Shown piece after piece: positions 32,315 through 44,267 of a stretch of 64,000 nucleotides of DNA. Numbering within the stretch: position 1 is the first letter of the stretch; each line of letters opens with the position of its first letter. The notes below the pieces were generated by a model that was given only the letters and a program-made list of their open reading frames with translations, did no database searches and had not been told where the DNA came from. A program made the position numbers and the translations under genes. Source of the stretch: Spiroplasma_E sp902809815 (GTDB taxonomy: Bacteria; Bacillota_I; Bacilli_A; Mycoplasmatales; VBWQ01); the NCBI RefSeq assembly GCF_964030925.1, contig NZ_OZ034992.1, positions 1,178,001-1,242,000 on the forward strand, written 5' to 3'.

Positions 32315-33183
32315 TATACTGCAACCTGACCTCTAATCAACGGATATGGATCATATTGTTCTAATTTAAAATCTTCAAATTTAAAATTAAATAAATTAGT
32401 AATATTTTTATTAATAACTAAAATTGGCAATGATTTTGGTTTTCTAGTTAATTGTTCATTAATTTGTGAAAAATGATTACTATAAATATGAGCATCACCT
32501 AAAGTATGAATAAATTCTCCTAATTGATAGCCACATATTTGTGCTAACATTATTGTTAATAATGCATAAGAAGCAATATTAAAAGGAACTCCTAAAAAAA
32601 TATCTGCACTACGTTGATATAATTGACAAGATAATTTTTTATCATCAGAAACGTAAAATTGAATTAAAGTATGACATGGTGGTAGTGCCATATTCTTAAT
32701 TTCTGCAGGATTTCATGCTGATAAAATGTGTCTTCGTGAAAAAGGATTGTTTTTTAAATTTTCTATTAACTCCTGCAATTGATCAACACCATTAAAATTA
32801 CGTCATTGTCTACCATAAACAGGTCCTAAATCACCAAATTCAAGAGCAAATTGATGATCAGTTTTAATTTTTTCAACAAATTCTTCTAAAGTTTCATTTT
32901 GATATTTTTTACTTTCCATAAATTTCTTATAAGGTCACTCATTTCAAATTCTAACATTATTTTTAACTAAATATTCAATATTAGTATCACCAGCAATAAA
33001 TCATAATAACTCATGAACAATAGAAGCAAAATGAACTTTTTTTGTAGTTAATATGGGAAAACCTTTTTGTAAATCAAAACGCATTTGATAACCAAAAGTA
33101 GAAACAGTACCAGTGCCTGTTCTATCAGCTTTTTTATATCCTTTTTCTAAAACATATTGACATAAATCTAAATATTGTTTCAT
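32314..33183 (-). CDS. thyA: Thymidylate synthase
   Basis: A 289-residue enzyme converting dUMP to dTMP. RTGTGTVSTFGYQMRF near the start, YGRQWRNF in the middle, catalytic C170 in LPPCHTLIQFYV, and RSADIFLGVPFNIASYA for dUMP binding. Start 33183 was preferred over two upstream in-frame Met because AGAGGT lies at proper distance. First gene of its operon. Confidence 0.95.
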
Positions 33184-33276
33184 AATCATTACCTCTTTCA
33201 TAAATCAAATTAAATCAATTATATTTTAACAAAAAATATTTTTTTATCTAAGTTTTAATTTTAGTTCCTTACTATA

Positions 33277-34432
33277 GACATATTCCGTAATTAAATTTTT
33301 TAAAAGTCAATTAATAATTTTAAAATTTATTTTATAATTTTGTTATTAACAATAAATTTAGAAAAGTGTTGATAAAAATGATTTTTGAAAATTTAAAAAA
33401 ATTAAAAAATGAAGAATTTTACAGATATTTTGGTATAAAACGTTTTCATTTTAATGAAATGTTAGAAAAATTAATTGAAATAGAAAAATTAGAAAAAAAT
33501 AAAGGTCGAAAAAATAAACTTTCAGTAGAAGAAAGATTAATGATGACTTTATTATACTGAAAAGAATATTATACTTTTTTTCAAATGAGTATTAAATCTA
33601 AAATGAGCCCATCAAGTTGTTTTCGAAATATTACTTGAGTAGAAAATAAACTTAGTAACCACAAAGATTACCAATTTTTAAAAGAAAGATATAAATTAAA
33701 AATTGATAAAAAACAAGAAAATTCAAATGAATTTCAATTTTATTTAATTGATTCAACTGAGATTGAAATTGAAAGACCAACTAAAAAAAACTACAGTTAG
33801 AATATTTTTCTGGTAAAAGTTGAATGTATTCTATAAAATTTCAAATTGTATATGATTTTTTTAATAAAAAAATTGTTGATATTTTTGCTGATAATGGTAA
33901 AGTGCATGATTTTCAAATATTAAAAAATTCAAATCTTGAATTTTCAGAAAAAACAATAATTATTGGTGATTTAGGATATCAAGGTATACAAAATATTTAT
34001 AAAAATACAATAATACCAATTAAAAGAACTAAAAATAAAAAATTAACTAAACAAGAAAGAAAATACAATAAGATTGTATCTAAAATTAGAATTAAAGTTG
34101 AACATGTCTTTGCTTGATTGAAAAGATTCAAAATTTTAGTAAATAAATGTAGAAAATCTAAATTTAGACTTATGTACTTAAGATTTAACTTACTTTGTGA
34201 AATTTTTAATAAAATAAAACCATTAAAATAAAAAAAATATTAAAAATATTTTTTTAAAATTTAAATTTTTATCGAGTTAATATAAAAATATTATTAACAA
34301 TTTTTTGTTTAAAATGTAAACTCATTTTTTAAACTATTTTTTCAAAAAATATTTATTTCTATATTCAATAACACTAAATAGTTTTAAAACAATTTTATTG
34401 ACAATTAATTAAATTTAATTACGGAATATGTC
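33277..34432 (+). mobile_element. IS5-like insertion sequence, complete copy with 5-bp duplication
   Basis: Same 1156 bp as the other copies. CTATA flanks both sides (33272-33276, 34433-34437). The uninterrupted target (TTCCTTACTATATCTTGTC) is visible at about 37104-37122 in a related IS3 remnant, which confirms the boundaries. Confidence 0.95.
33378..34231 (+). CDS. IS5-family-like transposase made by -1 frameshifting
   Basis: Part one is 33378-33800; the slip is at A8-C (33783-33791); part two runs in the -1 frame to TAA 34229-34231. Catalytic residues as in the copy at 28809. An intact copy with a fresh target duplication is the most likely active one. Confidence 0.87.
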
Positions 34433-34437
34433 CTATA

Positions 34438-34975
34438 TCTTGTCATAAAAAAAGTCTCCTTACTAAGTTAAAACATTGTTTTTTGCAACTTAGGGGCGAC
34501 CCTTTCCTATTTAACCGTGAAATTATTGGAGATATAGTGTAGGTACTAAAAAGATGCATCATTGGTACATAAAGCATTTATGGAATCAAATCGCTGTTTA
34601 AAAGATATTCAAATATTTCATACTGATCGCGGTAATGAGTTTAATAATAACTATTAATAAACTTTTACTAGCATTCAACATTACCCGCTCTTTAAGCAAA
34701 AAAGGCTGTCCTTATGACAATGCTGTTGCTAAGGCAAATTTTAAAACTTTCAAAACCGAATTTATTAATAACAAATTTTTACATCATTTATCCAATTAAA
34801 ACTACAATTATTTGATTATATCAATTGATATAACAACATAAGAATTCATAGCATTCTAAACTACTTAACTCCAATTAATTATCAAAAACAAATGTCTACC
34901 AAAAAATAGTCCTAAAAAGGGTTGCCATTCCACTTATCTAACCAATGCCATTTTAGTTGAAAAGGCAACACTTTA
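34438..34975 (+). mobile_element. Remnants of IS3-family elements
   Basis: The first ~70 bp, read leftward, are the 5' end of an IS3-type element also seen at 37120-37190, ending in GACCCTTTC. From about 34540 rightward there is a decayed OrfB C-terminus with recognisable HTDRGNEFNN, KGCPYDNAVAKANFKTFKTE and NNIRIHSILNYLTPINY in different frames, then an end-like AAAGGGTTGCC near 34917. Nothing intact. Confidence 0.7.
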
Positions 34976-35017
34976 TGTGATAAAATTTAAAAACAGTACA
35001 TAAAGGAAGAAAAATTA

Positions 35018-35472
35018 GTGGAAAATCTTAAAAATATATAATAGTAAAAGAAAATAAAGATTTTAATTTGGTTCATAAAATTTGGAAAAAAAATGTTTTA
35101 AAAACACATGTGTTTTTAAAACATGAACATTTTTTGTTATTTAATAAAACACTAAAAGAAAATTTAAATAATTTAAATGTTCAATTATGATATAAAAATG
35201 ATTATAACCAAGTTATTGGATTTTCGATTATTTTAGAACAAAAATTAGAAGCTTTATTTTTAGATATAAATTATTTAAATCAAGGATTTGCTTCAAAAAT
35301 ATTAAAAAAATTAATTAAAGAATTTAATATAAATCAAGTTGATGTCAATGAACAAAATACTAGAGCTTACAGTTTTTATTTAAAAAATGGATTTATATTT
35401 AATGATAGAAAAGAATTGGATAATTTTAATTTACCTTATCCAACAATAAATTTAATTTTCAAAGGTGATTAG
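35018..35472 (+). pseudogene. GNAT-family acetyltransferase with N-terminal frameshift
   Basis: The main frame ends at TAG 35470-35472 and has GNAT features: YNQVIGFSIILEQK, the acetyl-CoA loop region NQGFASKILKKLIKE and VNEQNTRAYSFYLKNGF. GTG 35018, after AAAGGAAG, opens MENLKNI but stops; removing one TA unit near 35037 would join it to the main frame. The substrate is unknown. A perfect 32-bp palindrome lies inside the coding part (35093-35124). The copy-2 IS begins 13 bp after the stop. Confidence 0.65.
35093..35124. repeat. Perfect 32-bp palindrome inside the acetyltransferase gene
   Basis: ATGTTTTAAAAACACA followed directly by its reverse complement, with no spacer. It encodes NVLKTHVFLKH in the gene frame. 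Confidence 0.9.
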
Positions 35473-35485
35473 TGCCACTTACCAC

Positions 35486-36605
35486 TTAGCCCTTTTTACT
35501 AGACCATTAATTTAAAAAACCTGAATGTATTCTAAAAACAATTGTGTTATATAATTAACACTAATTTTAACCTGAAAGGATTTTTATTAATGGATAAAAT
35601 TAAACAAATAGCATTAGTAATTAACAAATTAAATATCAAAGAAAAAATTAAAATTATTGATGATTGTAAAAATCAATATTCAATTAGAAACCTATGTCAA
35701 TATCTTCAATTAAACAGATCAACATATTACTTTTTAAAAAATAAACAAAAACCTATTAAAAAAGAAGAAAATCATATTATTAAATGCAATCATAAATATC
35801 AAAAAATATGCCAACTTTTAATCGAATTTCATTCTACAAGAAAAGGCAGAATTTATGGATATTTAAGAATTTTTTCAGCTTTTAAAGAGTGATTAAAACA
35901 AGAAAAAAATATCATTTTAAATATAGAATTATCAATAAAACAAATGCGAAAAATTATGAAAGAACACAATATTCAAGGATTAAAACAAACTAAAAATAAC
36001 TATCCTAAAAACAAAAAAAATCCAAATAAGTGAATACCTACAATGGATAAAGTAAACAAAGATTATAAAAGTACAACCTCTTCAAATCAAATTTGATCAA
36101 TGGACACTAAACAAATAAATACTAAAGAAGGATGATTATATCTTTTTGTAATTATTGATTTTTATTCAAATAATGTTGTTAGTTATAATATTGCTCCTAA
36201 TAAATCATATCAGGATTTAATTCTTCCTGCTCTTGAAAAAATCAACAAACAATTTTCTTGAAATCAAGTAAAAAATGTTATTTTACATTCAGATAACGCC
36301 AACGAATTTTATTGTCAGGATATCACAAAATGAGCAGAGGATAAACAAATAATTTTAAGCAAAAAACAACCTTATGATATTGGTGGTAATGTATTATCTG
36401 AAAACTGATTTTCTCATTTATCTCAAGAATGACTACCTAAAGGATCAAATCAATATTTATCCATCAATGAAGCTATAAATGATGTAAATCAATATGTTAT
36501 GTTTTATAATTATGAAAGAATACATTCTAAATTTCTAAAACCACCAATTTTACAAATTAAAATTTAGAATTTTATATCAAAAATGGTCCAGTAATTAAGG
36601 GCCAA
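35486..36605 (+). mobile_element. IS3-like insertion sequence, copy 2 (1120 bp)
   Basis: Same length as copy 1, and identical wherever compared. CCAC again flanks both ends (35482-35485, 36606-36609). It is inserted into an older IS3 remnant that continues at 36606. Confidence 0.9.
35590..36567 (+). CDS. IS3-family-like transposase (OrfB type), copy 2
   Basis: 325 residues, same reading as the gene at 22070: DDE residues in WSMDTK, LHSDNANEF and LSENWFSHL. No orfA upstream. Confidence 0.88.
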
Positions 36606-37190
36606 CCACCTAAAATAAACAACTTTTAAAATTTTAAATACAGTTTCAACAATTGCATTTTGATATGAAGCATAGCCATCTGTCATGCTTAATTGAATAT
36701 TATTTTTTTTAGCATAATTTCAATAATCATGAGTTCTAAACTGTATTCCGCGATCAGTATAAACGATTGTATTATGCAAATTATATTTATTAGACATGTT
36801 TTTAAAGATTTTATAAGATGTGATTTTTCTTGATTTTTAGATCAGTAGTGATGTACTATTTTTCGTGAATAAAAATCAACAAATGCTCATAAATATAATT
36901 TTTGATTATTAATTTTAAATTCACTAATATCTAAAGCAATTTTTTCTAATAGTTTATTAACACTAAAACTAATGCTATCATCAGATTGTTTTAGTAAATT
37001 AGGTGCTATAAATCAAATATAAATTATCTTTCTACTAACTTTATTTTCTTTGCTTAATGTTGTGGCAGATTTACCAGCAAAATATTGTTCTATTATTTTT
37101 AATTTTAGTTCCTTACTATATCTTGTCATAAAAAAGTCTCCTTACTAACTTAAAACATTGTTTTTTGCAACTTAGGGGTGACCCTTTCAC
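36606..37190 (-). mobile_element. Degraded IS3-family element, leftward
   Basis: Read leftward from GAAAGGGTCACCCCTAAG near 37190: an OrfA-like start (MTRYSKELKLKIIEQYFAGK), then OrfB pieces (WAFVDFYSRKIVHHYW) and an end-region GYASYQNAIVETVFKILK that carries the catalytic Glu. Several frames are broken and the 3' end is cut by the copy-2 IS. Confidence 0.75.
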
Positions 37191-37304
37191 ATATTCAAAA
37201 ATTTGTAAAATACACTTAATAAATATTTATTTTTTATTATGTCTATGTATAATTAAGATTAAATATCAATATCATATTTCATGTTATTTGAAAGGAAAAT
37301 TAAA

Positions 37305-38042
37305 TTGAGTCAAAATGAAGTATTTAGTTGAATAGGTGTTATTTCTGGTTCTAGCTTACTTATTTCTTTTATATTACTTTTAATGTTTTTACTAATAAAA
37401 TTTTTATTAAATTATAAACAAAAAAACAAAGTTAAAAGAATACTTTCTTCAAATGATTTTAGTCAAATCATAGGAACGAAAAAAGAATTAAAAATAAAAC
37501 TAAGAAAATATTTTAAAGAAATATTTATTAGAGATGTTGATATAAATTTATTTAAAAAATTTCTAAAATCAGAAAGTGGAGTTAATAAAAAAACAACAAA
37601 AATTGCCTGAAATTTTTTTATAATTTTGACAAGTTCAATATTAGTAAATAAATCCGAAGGAAGAGTTTCTGAAGCAATTAAAAGTATTAAAAATACTTTT
37701 GATGAAAGTAAACAAATATTATTAACTTCCGATAACAATAACTTAGTAACAGATGTAATTTTAAAAATTATGAATTTAAAAATCAGACCAATCTTAATTG
37801 CTAGTAGATCACTAACAAAAATAGACACTAATGGTAATTTCATCATTAATGATGAAAATTTAAGCAAAAAAGAAATCGAAGATTTTTGAAAACAAATTGA
37901 TAAAGTTAGAAAAGATTTAATAGAAAACAAATATTTATATTTTATTTCAATACTTTCACTTTCAACTGCAACTAATGAACAACTCAAAAAATTATTAAAC
38001 TACACAAATCAGTATAAAATACATAAAAAAGAAACATTATAA
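37305..38042 (+). CDS. Unknown single-pass membrane protein, 245 residues (first of a tandem pair)
   Basis: TTG start after AAAGGAA, with TATAAT-like sequence at about 37249. One membrane helix (SLLISFILLLMFLLIKFLL, residues ~15-35), then a basic cytoplasmic domain of ~200 residues (KVKRILSSNDFSQIIGTKKE; LIASRSLTKIDTNGNF). No family recognised. It is followed by a near copy at 38344 and a TIR-like gene at 39146 on the same strand, so a shared function is possible. 38043-38343 holds no gene, only a TATAAT-like box near 38110. Confidence 0.68.
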
Positions 38043-38343
38043 CAATAATTTTTTAAAAAAATTCTTATATTATGTTGCTTTTTAATAGATTTTTTAAATT
38101 ATATATGTATATAATTAAAATGGAATATTATTATTAATATCATAATAATTTTCAACAAATATTAATAAGAATCTAAAATAAAATTAATAACTAACAGAAA
38201 ACAAGTAACTATTTAATTAAAAAATTATAATACTAAATCTTTTTATTTTTTTAAACTAATACCCCAAATTATAAATATAAAAGTTATGTATTTTTTATAC
38301 TATTATGTTTAACATTTTATGGATAAAACTAAGGAAAAGCAAA

Positions 38344-39068
38344 TTGACTACAACTAAAATATTTAATTGAATAGCTTATATTTCAAGTATCGCTTTACTT
38401 ATTTTTTTCATATTACTTTTAATGTTTTTACTAATAAAATTTTTATTAAATTATAAACAAAAAAACAAAGTTAAAAGAATACTTTCTTCAAATGATTTTA
38501 GTCAAATCATAGGAACGAAAAAAGAATTAAAAATAAAACTAAGAAAATATTTTAAAGAAATATTTATTAGAGATGTTGATATAAATTTATTTAAAAAATT
38601 TCTAAAATCAGAAAGTGGAGTTAATAAAAAACCAACAAAAATTGCCTGAAATTTTTTTATAATTTTGACAAGTTCAATATTAGTAAATAAATCCGAAGGA
38701 AGAGTTTCTGAAGCAATTAAAAGTATTAAAAATACTTTTGATGAAAGTAAACAAATATTATTAACTTCCGATAACAATAACTTAGTAACAGATGTAATTT
38801 TATAACAGATGTAATTTTAAAAATTATGAATTTAAAAATCAGACCAATCTTAATTGCTAGTAGATCACTAACAAAAATAGACACTAATGGTAATTTCATC
38901 ATTAATGATGAACATTTAAGCAAAAAAGAAATCGAAGATTTTTGAAAACAAATTGATAAAGTTAGAAAAGATTTAATAGAAAACAAATACTTATATTTTA
39001 TTTCAATACTTTCACTTTCAACTGCAACTAATGAACAAATAAAAAAATTATTAAACTACACAGATTAA
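38344..39068 (+). pseudogene. Second copy of the membrane protein gene, broken by a 17-bp duplication
   Basis: From about 38408 on it is nearly identical to 37369-38030, while the first ~22 residues differ (MTTTKIFNWIAYISSIALL). A 17-bp tandem duplication (38786-38802 and 38803-38819) creates TAA at 38803-38805, leaving 153 residues. The remaining codons continue in another frame to TAA 39066-39068. TTG start with AAGGAAAA. Confidence 0.8.
38786..38819. repeat. 17-bp tandem duplication
   Basis: TAACAGATGTAATTTTA occurs twice in a row here and once in the paralog near 37748. Confidence 0.92.
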
Positions 39069-39145
39069 AATATTAAATGTTTAAATAAAATATAAGTAAA
39101 AAACAAATTTAAATTTTTAATAATGTTAAAAAAAGGAGTTAAACA

Positions 39146-40414
39146 GTGAGAAAAATTTTTATTTCATATCATCATCTAAGAGAACAAGAAGAAAAAGACC
39201 AATTAGCAGAGTTAATTAAAAAGTATGCTAATTATTTAAATATAAAAGACATGTCTGTAGAAATAGGGGATATTGATACCACATGATCAAATAATCAAAT
39301 CGCTAAAACTATTAGACAAAATCATTTAAAAGATACAACTATTACTATTCTTATTCTAGGAATACATACAAAATGTAGACAACATATTGACTGAGAAATT
39401 GAAGCTTCATTAAATAAATATGGAAGTTTAAATAGAAGAAAGAAGATAAATAGTTTTATAATACTTTTAACTGCTGATTTTATTAAAAAAGCAAAAACAA
39501 ATTGTAATTTTAATAACACTTGTGATTATTCTTCTTTAATCACCCAAGAAAATGCTGGTCAAAGAATATATGAAACCGTAATAAATAAACATGCAATTAT
39601 TGCTACTTATGATGAAATCTTTTCAGATATAATAATTCTTAAAAATTTACTTGATAAAGTTCAATCTAATCATAAAAAAGAAGAAATGTTTTATCAAAAT
39701 GTTATCAGCCCTAGTTTTTTAAAACCAACTGTTTTAAAAGATAATACTAAAGATACTGTTTTTAATGAAAAAAAAGAAATAGATAATACAAAATTATCTT
39801 CAAATAAAGATAATGGTTTTAAAGAAGAAGATAGTGATATTGAAATACTTTCTGAATCAGACGAAGAAATAGATAATGCAAAATTAACTTCAAATAAAGA
39901 TAATGATTTTAACGAAGATGATGATAGTAATATCGTAGTACCTTCTAAATCAGAGGAAAAAATAAATAATGTAATATTAACTTTAAGTCAAGATAGTGGT
40001 TTTAACGAAGATGATGACAGTAATATTGTAGTAGCTTCTAAATCAGACGAAGAAATAGATAATGCAAAATTAACTTTAAGTCAAGATAGTGAAATTAACA
40101 ATCAATTACTACAAGAAATTACAACGGACTTTACTAAAGATGATAATAAAAGTAATCTTTTAAGAAAATTATCTTTAAAACATAATAGTAAAGATAGTGG
40201 AATTGGTAGTGAACTACAAGAAACAAGTATACTGAAAGACGAGAATTTTAAAAGAATACATCTCCATAAAAAAGATAATTCAGAAGAATGTGAAGCAAAA
40301 GAAAAATCTGAAAAAACAATGCAAGTGTTTAATAAAAAAACAAAAAAATTTATAAATTCTGGTAAAATTAATTATACACAAGAATGTCCAGAAATATATT
40401 TATCCTATCTTTAA
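39146..40414 (+). CDS. TIR-like domain protein with acidic repeat tail, 422 residues
   Basis: GTG start eight bases after AAGGAG. Residues ~3-140 match the TIR-like fold of the MTH538/ThsB group: KIFISYHHLREQ at the start, a central TITILILGIHTKCRQHIDWEIEASL with Glu about residue 83, and FIILLTADFIKKA. Such domains hydrolyse NAD or make signalling nucleotides in phage defence (Thoeris), but some only scaffold. From ~residue 195 come about 3.5 acidic repeats of ~31 residues (DEEIDNAKLTSNKDNDFNED and variants), then a basic tail. Function here is unknown. Confidence 0.65.
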
Positions 40415-40448
40415 AACATACAACTAGTAAAATAAAATATAAATATTT

Positions 40449-40477
40449 AAAAAGTGAGAATTTTATTCTCACTTTTT
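40449..40477. terminator. Bidirectional terminator between the TIR-like gene and rpoC
   Basis: AAAGTGAGAA, TTTTA loop, TTCTCACTTT, with flanking A and T runs. Confidence 0.88.
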
Positions 40478-40490
40478 ATTTTAATTTAAT

Positions 40491-43400
40491 TTAGTATTCT
40501 TCTTCAAGTGAAGAATTACCCATACCTATTAACTTCTCAGTTGGCATTAAACCAGTACCGGCCGGTATCAAGTTTCCTAAAATAACATTTTCCTTTAAAC
40601 CACGTAAATTATCTTGTTTTGACTTAATAACAGCATTAGTTAATACTCTTGTTGTATCTTGGAAAGAAGCAGCAGCCAAGAATGATTCTGATTCTAATGG
40701 TGCTTTTTTAATCCCTAAAATAATTGGATGACCAAAAGCAGGTTTTTTACCAGCAACAATAATTTTGGCATTAACATTCTTAAATTCTTTGATATCAACA
40801 ATCGCTCCAGGCAATAATGGTGAATCATTACCTTCAACTACAAAAATACGATTCAACATTTGTTTTACAATAATTTCAATATACTTATCAGAAATTTCAA
40901 TTCCTTGTAAACGATAAACACGTTGTACTTCTTTTAAAATATATTGTTGAACTTCAATGATTCCTGCTACTTCTAGTAATTGTGTAATATTAATTGCACC
41001 TTCAGTTAGTTTTTGGCCAATCTTAACATTATCACCAATTTTAATTCTTACCTGCGCATTATATTGAGTTTTGTATTCTTTATAGTCAAGTTTTGACTTT
41101 ACAGTAATTGTATAAATTCCTTGCTCTTCACGAATATCTGTTACTTTACCATCAAATTCACTAATAATAGCAACAGCACCTTTGGGATTAGTAATATCTA
41201 ATAATTCTTTAATTCTTGGTAATCCTTGGGTAATATCACTACCACCAGCAACTCCTCCAGTATGGAAAGTTCTCATCGTTAGTTGAGTTCCTGGTTCACC
41301 AATTGATTGCGCTGCAATAATTCCAACTGCTTCGCCAATAGCAACAATAGAACCTGTTGTTAAATTAATACCATAACATTTTTGACAAACACCATAACTT
41401 GCTTCACAAGTTAAAACTGAACGAATATTTATTTTTGTAATTTTTGCCTCTAATATTGTTTCTACTAATTTTTCAGTAATTAATTCATTATTTGCAACAA
41501 TTACATTATTTTTACTATCAACAACATCACCTTGAACAAAACGTCCAAATAAACGGTCACGTAACGGCACAATAATATTATTACGTTTTTGGTCAACAAC
41601 GTCACTAATTATAAAGCCATTACCGGTATTACAATCTTCTTCAGTAACAATAATATCTTGTGAAACGTCAACTAGTCTTCTTGTTAAATAACCTGAGTCA
41701 GAAGTTTTAAGCGCCATATCTGCCATTCCTTTACGAGCACCATGGGTAGAAATAAAGAACTCTGAAACATTTAATCCTTCACGGAATGAAGATTTAATTG
41801 GTAATTCAATAACTTCTCCTTTTGGATTATTCATTAAACCACGCATCCCTACTAATTGAGTAAAGTTACTAATATTAGTTCTAGCACCTGAATCTCACAT
41901 CATAAAGATTGGATTTTCAATATCTTTTCTTAAAACTGTTTCTAGTTCAACTTGAATATTGTTTTTAATACCACTTCATTTATTAATAATATGGTAATGA
42001 CGCTCACGATTAGTTAACATACCTTGTTTATAAAACTTGTTAATTGTTTTAACATATTCATCTGCTTCTTTAAATAATCTTGTTTTACCTGAATAAGATA
42101 CAACATCGCCTGCAGAAATTGTTGTTCCTGAAATTGTTGAAAATTTAAAACCAAGATTTTTCATTTTATCTAACATTTGTGCAGTTAATTGAGTTCCAAA
42201 AGTTTTAAAATATTTATGAATAATATCTGCTAAAGCTTTTTTCTTAAATGGTTCAACAATAACTCTTTTTTTAATAAATTCACGAAAATCAACATCAGTG
42301 GCAACTAAATCTTCATTATGAGTTTCAGTTAAATTAATAATATTTGGGCGATTAATAAATGGCATTCTTTCTGAAAACATTTGATTAAAAATAATCTTAC
42401 CAATAGTAGTAATTAAAAATTTATTTTGATCGGTAGCAGCAAATTTACTTGCACCTAAACTAGCAACACGAATTCCAATAATAGCATGTAATGAAACCTG
42501 TTTTGTATCATAAGCTTTAATTGCTTCATTAACATCTTTAAAAATTGAACCTTGACCTAATTCATCTAATTTTTCAATAGTTAAATAATAATTACCAAGA
42601 ACCATATCCTGAGTTGGCGTAACAATTGGTTTACCATCTTTAGGACTTAAAATATTTTTTGAACCTAACATTAAACTTCTTGCTTCAGCTACTGCTTCTT
42701 GAGTAATTGGCACGTGAACAGCCATTTGGTCACCATCAAAGTCAGCATTAAAAGCAGGAGTTACTAGTGGGTGTAAACGAATAGCTTTCCCTTTAACTAG
42801 AATTGGTTCAAATGCTTGAATTCCTAAACGGTGTAAAGTTGGAGCACGGTTTAATAAGACAGGACGATCTTTAATTACTTCTTCTAAAACATCTCAAATT
42901 CGTTCATCTTGAATTTCAATTAATTTTTCAGCAATTTTAATATTTAAAGCTAATTCTTGATGAACTAATCTTTGCACAACAAAAGGTTTGAACAAAATAA
43001 TTGCCATATCACGAGGAATACCACATTGATACATTTTTAATTCCGGACCAACAGCAATAACGCTTCGACCTGAATAATCAACACGCTTACCTAATAAGTT
43101 TTGACGGAAACGTCCTTGTTTTCCTTTTAATGTTGAAGTTAAAGATTTTAATGGACGTTTATCTCTTCCTGTTACTGGACGTGCTTTACGTTCATTATCA
43201 AATAAAGCATCAACTGATTCTTGCAACATTCTTTTTTCATTATTAATAATTAAGATTGGTGCTCCCATTTGTTTTACTTTTTTTAAGCGTTCATTACGAA
43301 TAATAATTCTTCGATATAAATCATTAATTTCTGATGTTGTAAAACGACCACCATCTAACTGAATAATTGGACGAATATCAGGTGGAATCACCGGAATAGC

Positions 43401-44249
43401 GTGTAATACCATTCATTCTGGTTTATTTCCTGATTTAGCAAATGAATCAATAACATCTAAACGACGTTCTAGTTTTCTACGATCAGTTTGTGATTTCTTG
43501 TTTGTCAATTGTTTTTTAATGGCAAGAAATTCTTTTTCTAAATTAATATTTTTTAATAAATACTCAATAGCTGAAGCACCAATTCCAAATTTTGTTCCAG
43601 TATGTTTAGTAATAAATTGAGCACATTCATCCATTGAAAATGGACGTGAAGTATCTGCTAAAGTATCAGTTAACATTTGAGCACGAGTATAAGCAAAAGA
43701 AGAAGGTTCTAATTGTTCTAAAATTTGTGCAAATACTTTACGTAAACGATTACGAGTATCAGTTGAAGATTTAGCATTACCTAAATCCATAATCATTTTT
43801 TGTTTTAAACCTTTGGCAGTCCCTGGATCTAAAACAATATAAGAAACAAAATATGCTACTTCTTCTAAGTCTTTAGCTTTCATATCTAATGCTAACGCAA
43901 TTCTTGAAGGAGAAGCCTTTAACATTCAAATATGAGTTACTGGCTCTTCTAACTCAATGTGTCCTAAACGTTCACGTCGAACAATTGCTTCAGTAATTTC
44001 TACTAAACAACGTTCACAAACTTTACCTTTATTTTTTATTTTCTTATATTTACCACAAGTACATTCATAATTTTTAGTTGGTCCAAATATTCGTGCATCA
44101 AATAATCCATCTTTTTCAGGTTTTAATGACTTATAATTAATTGTTTCTGGCTTTGTAATTTCTCCATGTGATCATGAGCGAATTTGATCGGGAGAAGCAA
44201 GAGAAATTTTAAGGGCAGTATAATGTTTTGAATTTTTTTGCTTTTGCAT
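40491..44249 (-). CDS. rpoC: RNA polymerase subunit beta'
   Basis: 1252 residues in one frame. N-terminal zinc site (CTCGKYKKIKNKGKVCERC), RQNLLGKRVDYSGRSVIAVGP, the active-site region that includes NADFDGDQMAVH just before residue ~510, and the trigger-loop region near IAAQSIGEPGTQLTMRTFHTGG. The end EEEY is at 40491. It begins 18 bp after rpoB with AAGGAG. Confidence 0.98.
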
Positions 44250-44267
44250 ATATTTATTACTCCTTTT

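Noticed and set aside
33783..33791. A8 break in the IS5-like transposase as gene decay
   Set aside because: Same break at the same place in the other copies, and the downstream frame is conserved; it is a programmed slip site.
37463..37987. Long minus-strand open frame inside the membrane-protein gene
   Set aside because: Antisense shadow of an AT-rich gene; no ribosome binding site, and the plus frame is preserved in the paralog.
39146..40414. Naming the TIR locus a Thoeris system
   Set aside because: No ThsA-like effector is present and the TIR active site cannot be confirmed by eye; kept only as a hypothesis.
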